Of a stretch of 64,000 bases of DNA, positions 34,659-43,483 are shown piece by piece. Every line of letters starts with the position of its first letter. Within the stretch, counting starts at the first letter, position 1. Made by a program: the position numbers and the translations under genes. The notes below the pieces were generated by a model that was not told where the DNA came from, did not search any database, and worked only from the letters and a program-made list of their open reading frames with translations. This DNA is from Candidatus Gastranaerophilales bacterium (GTDB lineage Bacteria; Cyanobacteriota; Vampirovibrionia; Gastranaerophilales; Gastranaerophilaceae), in NCBI GenBank assembly GCA_944324915.1, contig CALUYD010000001.1, positions 62,001 to 126,000 of the forward strand, read 5' to 3'.

Positions 34659-35494
34659 TAATTCCTCACTAAAACTTCTGTAATTTTGCCTCTACCATTA
34701 GCATTAGCATTTACAGCACGAGAAGCAAAAACTTTTTTTATTTCATAATTGGCATATAATTCATTTACTAATTTAGTATCAGAATTGGAAAGCATAAACA
34801 TAACACCTCTAGAATCCAATTCATCGCAAACCTCTCTCAGCTTAAATTGCATATCTAAATCAAAACCGTCCTTTGTGTATGAAGTAAAACTAGAAGTCTC
34901 ATTTAATGGAACATAAGGAGGGTCAAAATAGACAAAATCACCTTTTTTGACTTTCTCTAAAATCACTGAGAAATCTGCACATTTAATTTCTGTATCTTTA
35001 AGTAATTTTGAACATTTTATCAAATTATCTGCATCAACAATTCTTGGATTTTTATAGTTTCCAAACGGGACATTAAATTGTCCTTGAGAATTTACTCTAT
35101 ACAATCCGTTAAAACAAGTCCTATTTAAGTATATAAAACGACTTGCTTTTTCTACATTTGAAAGTGTTGAATATTTTTCAGTTCGATCTAAATTTCTTAT
35201 TTCTAAAAAATATTCTTTTGATACTTCATGCTTATTCAGATCTGAAATTAATTCATAAACATTATCTCGAACAGTTAAATATAAATTTATCAACTCTTCG
35301 TTCATATCTGAAATGTAGCCATTTTGTGGTTGCAACTCAAAAAACAGGGCACCACCACCGATAAAAGGTTCAAAATATCTATTGTAAGACTTTGGCATAT
35401 TTTTAAGCAGTTCAAACATTAGCTGACGTTTTCCACCAACCCATTTAACAATTGGATATGTTTCATTTTTCAATTGTTCTAAAACTACTGCCAT
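34655..35494 (-). CDS. DNA adenine methyltransferase, Dam/DpnM family
   Basis: 279 residues. Class alpha N6-adenine methylase: PIVKWVGGKRQLMFELLKNMP (motif X), RYFEPFIGGGALFFEL (motif I, SAM), then FIYLNRTCFNGLYRVNSQGQFNVPFG in pieces, and catalytic DPPY in FVYFDPPYVPLN (motif IV). This family usually modifies GATC or related sites. It overlaps the upstream methylase by 10 bp and the nuclease by 4 bp: one transcript with three products. Confidence 0.93.
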   Translation of the reverse strand: MAVVLEQLKNETYPIVKWVGGKRQLMFELLKNMPKSYNRYFEPFIGGGALFFELQPQNGYISDMNEELINLYLTVRDNVYELISDLNKHEVSKEYFLEIRNLDRTEKYSTLSNVEKASRFIYLNRTCFNGLYRVNSQGQFNVPFGNYKNPRIVDADNLIKCSKLLKDTEIKCADFSVILEKVKKGDFVYFDPPYVPLNETSSFTSYTKDGFDLDMQFKLREVCDELDSRGVMFMLSNSDTKLVNELYANYEIKKVFASRAVNANANGRGKITEVLVRNY

Positions 35495-36288
35495 ACTTTT
35501 TCTTTCTTTGAAAATACTTGTTCAAACCTTTTGATTGAAAGATTTAAATATTCTTTTTCCAAGTCTATACCAATAAATTTCCTATCTAATTCTAAAGCCA
35601 TTATACCAGTTGTTGAGCTTCCTGTAAAAGGATCGAGAATCAAATCGCCAACATTCGTTGAAGCAAGGATTGTACGCCTTAACAATTCTAAAGGTTTTTG
35701 TGTTGGGTGTTTGCCAAATTCTTTTTCATAACTTTTAGGAGTTCCTATTGCCCAAACTGAACGCATTTGTTTTTCTGGCTTTTTAATAAAATCTTCACCC
35801 CAATCTCCATTTTTCATAAGCTCATAATTGAATGTATGTTTTTCTTTATTATCTATTTTTGCCCACAAAAGTGTTTCATGACTTGCTGTAAAATACCTGC
35901 AAGACATATTAGGTGAAGCATTTGGTTTAAACCAACAAATATCATTTAGAATTTTAAATCCATTCTTTTGTAAAGCAAATCCACAAGCATAAATAGAATG
36001 ATAAGTTCCCGAAATCCAGATTGTTCCGTTAGGCTTCAAAACTCTTTTGCAGGCTTTTATCCATTTGTTGTGGAATTCAAAATCCTCATTAATCCCTTTA
36101 CTCTCATCCCATTTGCCTTTATTAACTGAAACGACCTTGCCAGATTGGCAAGTAATTCCACCATTAGATAACATATAAGGAGGATCTGCAAAAATCATAT
36201 CAATAGACTCTGGAGTTGCCTTATTTAAAATTTTAATACAATCACCTTGAAATAAAGTTATGTCACCTTTTTCATAAAACTTTTGCAT
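35485..36288 (-). CDS. DNA methyltransferase, class beta (DpnA-like)
   Basis: 267 residues. Motif order is beta class: catalytic MIFADPPYMLSNGG near the N-terminus (about 31-44), and the SAM-binding LILDPFTGSSTTGIMAL near the C-terminus (about 217-233), with HPTQKPLELLRRTI between. Resembles M2.DpnII (DpnA), which can act on single-stranded DNA. First gene of the R-M operon. There is no ribosome site; TATAAT ends six bases before the ATG, pointing to a leaderless mRNA. Confidence 0.93.
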   Translation of the reverse strand: MQKFYEKGDITLFQGDCIKILNKATPESIDMIFADPPYMLSNGGITCQSGKVVSVNKGKWDESKGINEDFEFHNKWIKACKRVLKPNGTIWISGTYHSIYACGFALQKNGFKILNDICWFKPNASPNMSCRYFTASHETLLWAKIDNKEKHTFNYELMKNGDWGEDFIKKPEKQMRSVWAIGTPKSYEKEFGKHPTQKPLELLRRTILASTNVGDLILDPFTGSSTTGIMALELDRKFIGIDLEKEYLNLSIKRFEQVFSKKEKVWQ

Positions 36289-36294
36289 GGATTA

Positions 36295-36300
36295 ATTATA
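36295..36300 (-). promoter_or_regulatory. -10 box of the R-M operon
   Basis: TATAAT on the minus strand, six bases before the methyltransferase ATG, which places the transcription start at or next to the start codon. The -35 is weak. Confidence 0.6.
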
Positions 36301-36325
36301 GTATAAAAAACTTTTCTTGTACTAT

Positions 36326-36340
36326 TTTAAACAGTTTAAA
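36326..36340. promoter_or_regulatory. 15-bp perfect palindrome upstream of the R-M operon
   Basis: TTTAAAC A GTTTAAA, centred about 35 bases upstream of the -10 end, overlapping the probable -35 region. Suitable for autoregulation of the R-M genes. Confidence 0.5.
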
Positions 36341-36370
36341 TAAAACCAAAATTTATAATCATCACAAATA

Positions 36371-36396
36371 ATAAAAGCCCCATAAGGGGCTTTTAT
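36371..36396 (-). terminator. Intrinsic terminator of the response-regulator gene
   Basis: 11-bp stem ATAAAAGCCCC / GGGGCTTTTAT with a 4-base loop; overlaps the stop codon of the regulator gene. Confidence 0.85.
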
Positions 36397-37097
36397 TATA
36401 CACTCACGATTCCTTCTTTTATTGCTTTTACTGCCGCTTGGACTCTATCATCCACGCAGAGTTTTTGCAAAATCGAGCAAACATGAGCTTTTGCAGTGTG
36501 TACAGAAACAATTAATTCTTGAGCAATTTGTGTATTTGATTTTCCTTGAACCAACAATTTTAAAACTTCATTTTCTCTTTCTGTCAATCTTGTTTTAGCT
36601 TCGCTTGAATGACTAACAGACATAATTTCAGTATTTTCAGGCTTTGGAAAAACCTTAAGTGCAAGATGTGCAACATTTGAATCTATCCAGCAAGCGCCTT
36701 TTGCAACATTTTTAATAACTCCGGATAAAGTTATAGGGTCAATATCTTTTAAACAATATCCGCTAGCGCCTGAACCCAATGATGCAATAACTTCTTCCTC
36801 TCTATCGTGCGAAGTTAAAATAATTATTTTTGTATCAGGCGAAATATTTTTCACTTGCGCAGTCGCTTCAAGTCCGTTAATGCCGGGTAAACCCAAATCC
36901 ATTAAAACAACATCAGGTTTTTCTTTTTTAATTAATTCTAAACCGATTTCAGCATTTTGAGCTTCAGCCACAACATTAATATTTTCAATTTCATTTAGTG
37001 CATATCTTAAGCCAACACGAGTTAATTTATAATCCTCAATAATTATTACTCTTACTTCTTTGTTCTTCAAATTTTTGTCCAATACTTGTTGGCCCAT
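36396..37097 (-). CDS. NarL/LuxR-family response regulator
   Basis: 233 residues. Receiver domain about 15-130: acidic pocket VIIIEDYKLTRVGLRYAL, phospho-acceptor Asp in DVVLMDLGLPGINGLEA, Thr in IIILTSHDREEE and Lys in GYCLKDIDP. LuxR-type HTH about 165-230: LTERENEVLKLLVQGKSNTQIAQELIVSVHTAKAHVCSIL in pieces. No kinase gene is adjacent. The I-E-D-Y-x-L-T-R-V-G-L receiver start is like cyanobacterial regulators of this class. AAAGGA ribosome site. Confidence 0.92.
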   Translation of the reverse strand: MGQQVLDKNLKNKEVRVIIIEDYKLTRVGLRYALNEIENINVVAEAQNAEIGLELIKKEKPDVVLMDLGLPGINGLEATAQVKNISPDTKIIILTSHDREEEVIASLGSGASGYCLKDIDPITLSGVIKNVAKGACWIDSNVAHLALKVFPKPENTEIMSVSHSSEAKTRLTERENEVLKLLVQGKSNTQIAQELIVSVHTAKAHVCSILQKLCVDDRVQAAVKAIKEGIVSV

Positions 37098-37164
37098 TGC
37101 AATATCCTTTCTATATATGCTTGTATCATCTAACTTTAGGTTAATACTATCTTATATAGGGTAT

Positions 37165-37212
37165 TTAGCCAATTAGTCGCCTGTCTAGTTTGAATATTAC
37201 CCAATTGGCTAA
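37165..37212. promoter_or_regulatory. Long-spaced inverted repeat between response regulator and dnaX
   Basis: Exact 10-bp arms TTAGCCAATT and AATTGGCTAA separated by 28 bases; the right arm contains the palindrome CCAATTGG. It lies in the divergent region and could bind a dimer pair or the response regulator itself. Confidence 0.4.
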
Positions 37213-37253
37213 TAAATAATTCTTTTGAATTAAAACATGCTCAATTTTTATAA

Positions 37254-37259
37254 TATAAT
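37254..37259 (+). promoter_or_regulatory. -10 box of dnaX
   Basis: Two overlapping TATAAT hexamers (37249-37254 and 37254-37259); the second ends six bases before the ATG, and there is no ribosome site, so dnaX is probably leaderless. Confidence 0.5.
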
Positions 37260-37265
37260 ATATTT

Positions 37266-39050
37266 ATGGAACAAAATTATTTGCCGTTATTTAGAAAATA
37301 CCGTCCTCAATCATTTAAAGACATTGTAGGACAAGAAAGCCTCGTTAAGGCTTTATCTAATGCCATTGAACTAAATAGAATTGCAAACGCTTATTTGTTT
37401 TGCGGTCCAAGAGGTACAGGCAAAACTTCAAGCGCCAGAATTCTTGCAAAATCTCTAAACTGCGAACATGGCCCAACGCTGGAACCTTGTCAAAAATGCG
37501 CAAGCTGTGTTGATATTACAAACGCCACAGGGCTTGATGTTATTGAAATTGACGCCGCTTCAAATCGTGGTATTCAAGATGCAAAAGATTTAATTGCCCA
37601 AGTTCAATATGCTCCGATTAACGGCAAATACAAAATTTTTATCATAGACGAAGTTCACATGCTCTCGAATGACGCTTTTAATGCGCTTTTGAAAACTTTT
37701 GAAGAACCGCCAAAAAATGTTATTTTTATTTTAGCTACCACAGAACCCCATAAAGTCCTTGAAACAATTGTTTCAAGATGTCAAAGGTTTGATTTAAGAA
37801 GAATAACAACAGACGATATAATTAAACGCCTAAGAGAAATATCTGACCTTGAAAATATCAAAATAACAGATGATGCGCTATTTACCATAGCAAAAAATGT
37901 TTCAGGCGGATTAAGAGATTCTCTTGCGCTATTGGATCAAGTAAGCATTTTAGGCGTAAAGGAAGAAATAGATAAAGATTTAATTGAAGAATTACTTGGA
38001 AAAATCAATTTTGATACGCTATTAAATCTTCTAAAAAATATATATGATGAAAACATAGAGCTATCATTGACTTGTGTTGATGAAATTTATGCAAAAGGAA
38101 ATGAACCAAGGAATTTAGCAGAAAACTTCATAGAATTTTTAAGAAACGTTATTTTGACAATAAACTCTAAAGATATTGAAAATATAACAAAATTCACAAC
38201 TTTAGTTAAAGCAGATATTGAAAAAATTAACGCTTGCAATTTTGATAAAGATAAAATTATTAAAATTTTAAATACGTTAATTGAATATTATAAAGAAATA
38301 AAAGTTTCAACTAATCCTTATTTATGGATGGAGCTTGCTTCAATTGCTTGTGCAAGATTAGATTTAAAAGAAAATAAAGTAATTCAAAAAGTTATTTCAA
38401 ATGAACAAATCAAACCACAAACACAAAACGCCAAAGCAATTGCGCTAAATATTCAAGCACCAATTCAAAAAGAAGAAATAAAACCTATACATCACAAAAT
38501 TAAAGAAGAAAAACAACCTGAAATAAAAATTGAAGAACAAAAGCAAACTACACAAGAAATTCAGCCACAAACGCCAATAAGCGAAGATATTTCATCTAAA
38601 CAAGATAGCGCTGAAATTTGGTCTAATATTGTTTCTTCAATACCGTCTTTACCTACAAGAGCATTTTATTCAGGCGTTGCAAAACTAATTACAATAGATA
38701 ACAAAGTTATTAAATTAGGCTTTCTAAATGAAAACGTGCTTCAAGGGGCAAAATCTCCTTCAAGATATTCGCTTTTAGAAAATGCTATCAATTCAAAATA
38801 TCAAGGTTTTAGCGTTGAATTCAGTTTGATTGATGACAACACTAAAGTTATCGAAGTTAAACCAAAATTAACTCAACCTAAACCGCAAATGAATATTCCT
38901 CAACCAACGCAAAATCCAATTAAACAAGAGGAATTAAAAGAACAAACTCAAGATGAAGAAAAAGAACAAACTTCACCAAGCGAAAAAAGACATTTTAGTC
39001 CGCAAGTTCAAGAGATGATTGAACAATTCAACGGAAGAATTATAGATTAA
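37266..39050 (+). CDS. dnaX: DNA polymerase III subunit gamma/tau
   Basis: 594 residues. Starts YLPLFRKYRPQSFKDIVGQE; Walker A FCGPRGTGKTSSARILAKSLNC; zinc site with C-x8-C-x2-C-x2-C; Walker B KIFIIDEVHML; SRC sensor in ETIVSRCQRFDLRR. After the AAA+ and collar domains (to about 370) there is a Lys/Glu/Gln/Pro-rich linker and a small C-terminal domain. Clamp-loader ATPase of the replisome. No frameshift site typical of E. coli dnaX was noticed. Confidence 0.97.
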   Translation: MEQNYLPLFRKYRPQSFKDIVGQESLVKALSNAIELNRIANAYLFCGPRGTGKTSSARILAKSLNCEHGPTLEPCQKCASCVDITNATGLDVIEIDAASNRGIQDAKDLIAQVQYAPINGKYKIFIIDEVHMLSNDAFNALLKTFEEPPKNVIFILATTEPHKVLETIVSRCQRFDLRRITTDDIIKRLREISDLENIKITDDALFTIAKNVSGGLRDSLALLDQVSILGVKEEIDKDLIEELLGKINFDTLLNLLKNIYDENIELSLTCVDEIYAKGNEPRNLAENFIEFLRNVILTINSKDIENITKFTTLVKADIEKINACNFDKDKIIKILNTLIEYYKEIKVSTNPYLWMELASIACARLDLKENKVIQKVISNEQIKPQTQNAKAIALNIQAPIQKEEIKPIHHKIKEEKQPEIKIEEQKQTTQEIQPQTPISEDISSKQDSAEIWSNIVSSIPSLPTRAFYSGVAKLITIDNKVIKLGFLNENVLQGAKSPSRYSLLENAINSKYQGFSVEFSLIDDNTKVIEVKPKLTQPKPQMNIPQPTQNPIKQEELKEQTQDEEKEQTSPSEKRHFSPQVQEMIEQFNGRIID

Positions 39051-39052
39051 TC

Positions 39053-39079
39053 AAAAACGGGGAATTAACCCCGTTTTTT
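39053..39079. terminator. Bidirectional intrinsic terminator
   Basis: AAAAACGGGG / CCCCGTTTTT stem, 6-base loop, between convergent dnaX and gyrA. Confidence 0.88.
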
Positions 39080-39082
39080 ATT

Positions 39083-41653
39083 TTATTCATTTTCGCTTTC
39101 AGCTGGACTATTATCAAAGATATTACCTTGCTCAATTCCTGCAAGTTCTTCTTTTGCAGCATCAATCATAGCTTCTTTATCTTCTTTTTCGTCCTCATCA
39201 GTGTTTATAATTTTATTTACTGATACAACGTAATCTTCGCCATCAAGCGTTTGAACTCTAACGCCTGTTGCAGGTCTGCCTTGGCGAGAAATTGCACTTG
39301 CGCTAACACGAGTAACAATACCGTTTGCAGTTACAACCATAATTTCATCTTCTTCTTTAACTATTGATAAATCAACAAGTCTTGAAGATGAAGATTTAAA
39401 TTTAGTTGCTATAAGACCCATACCGCCTCTGTTTTGAGTTCTAAATTCTGAAATTTTAGAACGTTTACCAAAACCATCAGATGTTATAACTAATAAATCA
39501 GCATCATAATCTTTAGGAACAACATCACAACCGATAATTTCATCTGATGAGCGTAATTTCATTGAATTTACACCACGAGCAGAACGTCCTAATGGTCTTA
39601 AATCTTCAATTGGGAAGCGAATTGCCATACCGCAAGATGTACCGATTAAAATTTCATCATTGCCATGAGCTAATTTTACCCAATTCAATGTATCATTTTC
39701 TTCTAAACCGATTGCAATTAAACCATTTCTTCGAATTGAAGTGAAGTTATCTAATGAAATTCTCTTAATGTAACCTTTTTTAGTTAGCATTATCAAATTC
39801 AAATCTTCTTTAAATTCGCTAACAGGAACAATCGCAGTGATTTGTTCATCTTGTTCTAACGGAAGAACGTTTATAATAGGCAATCCCTTAGATTGTCTTG
39901 AGCCTTCAGGGAAATCATAAACAGATAGTGAATAAACAAGACCCTTAGATGAGAAGAATAATACCTTATCATGCATCATAGCGGTAAAGAAATGTGCTAC
40001 ATCATCATCTTCTTTAGTCTTCATTCCGCCTTTTCCTCTTGTAGCTCTGTTTTGGCGAACAAAAGTATCAAGAGAAATTCTCTTAATATAACCTTGACGA
40101 GTAATAAATACTGCCATTTGAGTATTCGGTGTTAAATCCTCAATTGTAACTTCGCCTTCTTCAGGAACAATTTGAGTTTTTCTTTCATCACCGTATTTTT
40201 CTTTATCTTCGTTTAATTCAACTTTAATTAAAGCAAGAATTTTTTCTCTTGATGATAATAATTCTTCGTATTCTTCAATCTTTTTCATCAATTCGGCATG
40301 TTCTGCTCTAATTTTATCTTGTTCCAATCCTGTTAAACGTCTTAATTGCATTTCCAAGATTGCATTTGCTTGCTCAGTATCCAAACCAAAGCGATTAATT
40401 AAGCCGTTTCTTGCAGACTCAGTGTTTGGAGATTTTTTGATTAACTCGATTACTTCATCCAATGAATCAAGAGCAATCATCAAACCTTCTAATATATGAG
40501 CTCTTATGCGAGCTTTTTTCAAGAAGAACATAGTTCTTCTTGTAATAACATCAACTCTATGTTCAACAAATTCTGATAAAACTTCATATAAATTTAATAA
40601 ACGAGGTTGTTGACCTACAAGAGCTACCATATTAAAGCCAAAACTTGTAGATAGAGCAGTTTGTTTATATAAATTATTTCGAACTACATCGGGTTTTGCG
40701 TCCCTTTTTAGCTCAATTACTATTCTCATACCATCTCTATCAGATTCATCACGTAAATCAGAAATGCCTTTAATCTTGTCATCTTTAACAAGTTCAGCGA
40801 TTTTTCTGATTAACTCTGCTTTATTTACTTGATATGGAATTTCAGTAACAACGATAGCACTTCTTCCTTGACGACCACCACCGCCTTGAAGTTCTTCAAT
40901 TGATGAAACAGCACGCATTTTAATTGAACCTCTGCCTGTTTCATAGGCTTTTTTAATTTCTGATGTTCCTACAATAGTTGCCGCAGTAGGAAAATCAGGA
41001 CCTTTAATATATTGCATTAATCCTTCGGTTGTAATATTAGGATTATCAATTAAAGCAATGGTACCATCTACAACTTCATTTAAGTTATGAGGAGGGATAT
41101 TTGTTGCCATACCAACAGCGATACCTGATGTTCCGTTTAATAAAAGCATAGGTAATCTTGTAGGTAGAACTGATGGTTCTTCTAGCGAACCGTCAAAGTT
41201 AGGAACAAAATTAACTGTTTCGCAATCAATATCAGCAAGCATTGCAGTTGTAATTTTATGCATTCTTGCTTCTGTATAACGCATTGCAGCGGCACCATCA
41301 CCATCCACTGAACCAAAGTTGCCGTGTCCGTCTACTGTTAAATATCTTGTTGAAAAATCTTGTGCCATACGAACAAGAGCTTCATAAACAGAACTATCGC
41401 CGTGTGGGTGATATTTACCCAAAACTTCACCAACGATACGAGCACACTTTTTAAACGGTTTATCAGGTGTCATGCCTAATTCATTCATAGCAAATAAAAT
41501 ACGTCTGTGTACAGGCTTTAAACCGTCACGAACATCAGGCAATGCACGACCAACGATTACACTCATCGCATAATCTATATAACAGCGTTTCATTTCCTCA
41601 CGTATATTAACAGGAATGATTTTTCCATCATCAAATAAGCTTGTTTGAGCCAA
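39083..41653 (-). CDS. gyrA: DNA gyrase subunit A
   Basis: 856 residues from the TTG at 41653, where AAGGAG lies nine bases upstream and the protein begins with the typical [21 protein letters not shown]; the longer 18-residue extension is rejected. Breakage-reunion domain with [46 protein letters not shown] (quinolone-region Ser and Glu present) and catalytic Tyr in [11 protein letters not shown]-terminal beta-pinwheel with a GyrA-box-like stretch ([12 protein letters not shown]). An acidic tail closes the protein. Confidence 0.97.
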   Translation of the reverse strand: MAQTSLFDDGKIIPVNIREEMKRCYIDYAMSVIVGRALPDVRDGLKPVHRRILFAMNELGMTPDKPFKKCARIVGEVLGKYHPHGDSSVYEALVRMAQDFSTRYLTVDGHGNFGSVDGDGAAAMRYTEARMHKITTAMLADIDCETVNFVPNFDGSLEEPSVLPTRLPMLLLNGTSGIAVGMATNIPPHNLNEVVDGTIALIDNPNITTEGLMQYIKGPDFPTAATIVGTSEIKKAYETGRGSIKMRAVSSIEELQGGGGRQGRSAIVVTEIPYQVNKAELIRKIAELVKDDKIKGISDLRDESDRDGMRIVIELKRDAKPDVVRNNLYKQTALSTSFGFNMVALVGQQPRLLNLYEVLSEFVEHRVDVITRRTMFFLKKARIRAHILEGLMIALDSLDEVIELIKKSPNTESARNGLINRFGLDTEQANAILEMQLRRLTGLEQDKIRAEHAELMKKIEEYEELLSSREKILALIKVELNEDKEKYGDERKTQIVPEEGEVTIEDLTPNTQMAVFITRQGYIKRISLDTFVRQNRATRGKGGMKTKEDDDVAHFFTAMMHDKVLFFSSKGLVYSLSVYDFPEGSRQSKGLPIINVLPLEQDEQITAIVPVSEFKEDLNLIMLTKKGYIKRISLDNFTSIRRNGLIAIGLEENDTLNWVKLAHGNDEILIGTSCGMAIRFPIEDLRPLGRSARGVNSMKLRSSDEIIGCDVVPKDYDADLLVITSDGFGKRSKISEFRTQNRGGMGLIATKFKSSSSRLVDLSIVKEEDEIMVVTANGIVTRVSASAISRQGRPATGVRVQTLDGEDYVVSVNKIINTDEDEKEDKEAMIDAAKEELAGIEQGNIFDNSPAESENE

Positions 41654-41777
41654 AATAAAAAACTCCTTCCAAATAGTCTGTATAAATATAGTGTACAATA
41701 AAAGCAAAACTAAAGCAAAAGGATTAATTTAGCTTAGCATTATTTAAATAATTTTATACTATGTTATTATTTTTCTT

Positions 41778-43016
41778 ATGAAAGGTTCAAAATGGCCAAG
41801 TGAATATTTTCACAATCCTCTATCAAATAAGCCCATAGAGCAAATTTGGGATGATATAGACGCATACACTTTTGAATCACAATTTGAATCAGAAGATAGA
41901 ATTGAAAAAATAGATTTTGTTATTCCTTTTATCCCTCTAAATTATCAAGGCAAGGTTATAAAAGGCGCTTTTTATTCTCAAGCGGTTGATATTATTATTG
42001 AAAAATTTCCACGCTTAAAAGAAATATTTTTTCCAATAGCAAATTCAATGTTTTCAAGCTATCCGCAAAGCGAATATGCGGATGTATATTTTACTTGCTA
42101 TAAAAATGAAAAAAGAGAAAATTATTATAAAAACAAATATCCAAATAAAAAAGATATAGTTATGTTGCCTCTGCAAGATGCGGATTTTACAAATGAATAT
42201 AAAATGGCTCCTGCATTCAACGTTTTTAAAACTTTCGATATTTTTTGCGTTTCAACGGCATATCCTGTTAAAAATATTCCAATGATAGCTAAAGCAATCA
42301 AAGAATATGAAAGAAAATACGGCATCATACTAAAAGTAAAATATGCAATAGGTTCAAGAGATTTAATCGTAAACGAAGATAAAACTATTGATGTTTCAAA
42401 ATTAAGAGATGACGCTCAAAAACAACTTAAAGAAGTTATGCAAATTTTGGGTGATTATACAAAATATATAGAATTTTTCCCTTTTATTGACTATAAGGAT
42501 TTACCCAAATACTATACAGGCGCTCGCTGTTGCGTTTTAGCTTCTTTGCTTGAAGGAAAAAACAGATTTCTATCTGAAGCAATGGCTTGTAATACCCCTG
42601 TTATTGTTTTTCAAGACTTTAATAAATATTCAAGAGGAGATTATCCGATATTTTTTGAAAATAGCGGAGAATATGTGCCTTATTTTACACCGGAATCTTT
42701 AGCAGATACAATTCACAAAGTAATAAACAACTCTCAAAATTATGAACCAAGAAAAAACTATTTAAAATATAGCGGAAGAAAAAATTTTGTTAATACAATT
42801 ATAGATTCAATTCCATATTACAGAGAAAATCTGCCCAATTATGAAAAAGGAAGAATTCAAGATAATATCTGGGTAGATTTAGCTATGCAATATGATTATC
42901 AATTAAGTACTTACGATTTTATTTATGGTAAAAACTCTGCAATTCAACATGTTAGAGGCATGAAAGCAATAGAATCATTAGTAAAATTTTTCTATTCAAG
43001 ATTTAAAATAAAATAA
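41778..43016 (+). CDS. Family 4-like glycosyltransferase
   Basis: 412 residues. The C-terminal half is GT-B: FDIFCVSTAYPVKNIPMIAKAI, then YYTGARCCVLASLLEGKNRFLSEAMACNTPVIVFQDFNKY in pieces (about 250-295) with the E-A-M-A-C-x-T-P-V signature of nucleotide-sugar binding. Likely works on surface polysaccharide or glycolipid. Divergent from gyrA; no clear ribosome site before the ATG. Followed by a terminator shared with the small-peptide genes. Confidence 0.82.
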   Translation: MKGSKWPSEYFHNPLSNKPIEQIWDDIDAYTFESQFESEDRIEKIDFVIPFIPLNYQGKVIKGAFYSQAVDIIIEKFPRLKEIFFPIANSMFSSYPQSEYADVYFTCYKNEKRENYYKNKYPNKKDIVMLPLQDADFTNEYKMAPAFNVFKTFDIFCVSTAYPVKNIPMIAKAIKEYERKYGIILKVKYAIGSRDLIVNEDKTIDVSKLRDDAQKQLKEVMQILGDYTKYIEFFPFIDYKDLPKYYTGARCCVLASLLEGKNRFLSEAMACNTPVIVFQDFNKYSRGDYPIFFENSGEYVPYFTPESLADTIHKVINNSQNYEPRKNYLKYSGRKNFVNTIIDSIPYYRENLPNYEKGRIQDNIWVDLAMQYDYQLSTYDFIYGKNSAIQHVRGMKAIESLVKFFYSRFKIK

Positions 43017-43020
43017 AATA

Positions 43021-43043
43021 AAAGACCCAATTTTAGGGTCTTT
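43021..43043. terminator. Bidirectional intrinsic terminator
   Basis: AAAGACCC / GGGTCTTT stem around a 7-base loop, between the glycosyltransferase (plus) and the small-peptide genes (minus). Confidence 0.75.
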
Positions 43044-43073
43044 AAATTTAGTCTAGTAGCTTTGCCTTTGTAT

Positions 43074-43214
43074 TTATCCGTTAAATGCGGAAATTGTTGT
43101 TTGAATTTGTGTATTATTTGCGGTAGTTACATAATTTAGAGTCCATACAAACATTGTGCAGGAAATCAAAATCAACACTGCAAATAAACAGTTTGTTAAT
43201 CTTGCCTCGTTCAT
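43074..43214 (-). CDS. Uncalled 46-residue single-TM peptide, cotranscribed with the repeat peptide
   Basis: Begins MNEARLTNCLFAVLILISC and ends in a Thr/Asn/Gln-rich tail and FNG. Residues 8-26 are a hydrophobic helix with two Cys, one at the start and one in the middle. GAGG lies eight bases before the ATG, an ideal ribosome site. It is 20 bp downstream of the ETxG repeat peptide and precedes a terminator, so the two form a compact operon. Too short for many gene callers. No family recognised; could be an immunity, anchor or holin-like partner, but this is speculative. Confidence 0.6.
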   Translation of the reverse strand: MNEARLTNCLFAVLILISCTMFVWTLNYVTTANNTQIQTTISAFNG

Positions 43215-43234
43215 ATTTCTGACCTCGTTTTAGC

Positions 43235-43393
43235 CTATGCCATTACACTAAAACCTGATGAAGCAACTGAGCCTGCAGTTTCAACTGAAAAAATAGATGG
43301 AGTTGCAGCTGCGATTGAACCTGCTGTTTCACAAGACGGTGCAGAATATGTTGTTGTGCTTGGTGTTGATGCTGAAACTGAACTTGTAAACAT
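43235..43393 (-). CDS. Small repeat peptide A (two S-[CV]-E-T-A-G-S-[IV]-A motifs)
   Basis: 52 residues from the ATG at 43393, chosen because AAAGGAG lies eight bases upstream; the GUG/AUG-type extension above it has none. Ser/Thr/Ala-rich. Two copies of the motif: SCETAGSIA (20-28) and SVETAGSVA (36-44), 16 residues apart. No signal peptide or TM helix. Related in motif to the 63-residue peptide at 50714. Could be a multi-core ribosomal peptide precursor, a small structural protein or a displayed Ser/Thr-rich peptide; I do not recognise a family. Confidence 0.7.
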   Translation of the reverse strand: MFTSSVSASTPSTTTYSAPSCETAGSIAAATPSIFSVETAGSVASSGFSVMA

Positions 43394-43483
43394 TTTATAT
43401 CTCCTTTTGATAATCATCGTGCCTTACACATATATAAAAACGATATATAAAATGAGATTTCAGTATATACTTTTTTTGTTACA

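Noticed and set aside
36289-36395. C-protein (R-M controller) gene
   Set aside because: The gap holds only a promoter, a palindrome and a terminator; no HTH ORF is present.
41654-41707. 18-residue N-terminal extension of GyrA
   Set aside because: The hydrophobic extension is unlike GyrA, and AAGGAG precisely supports the TTG at 41653.
43394-43417. Eight-residue extension of repeat peptide A
   Set aside because: It overlaps the AAAGGAG ribosome site of the downstream ATG.
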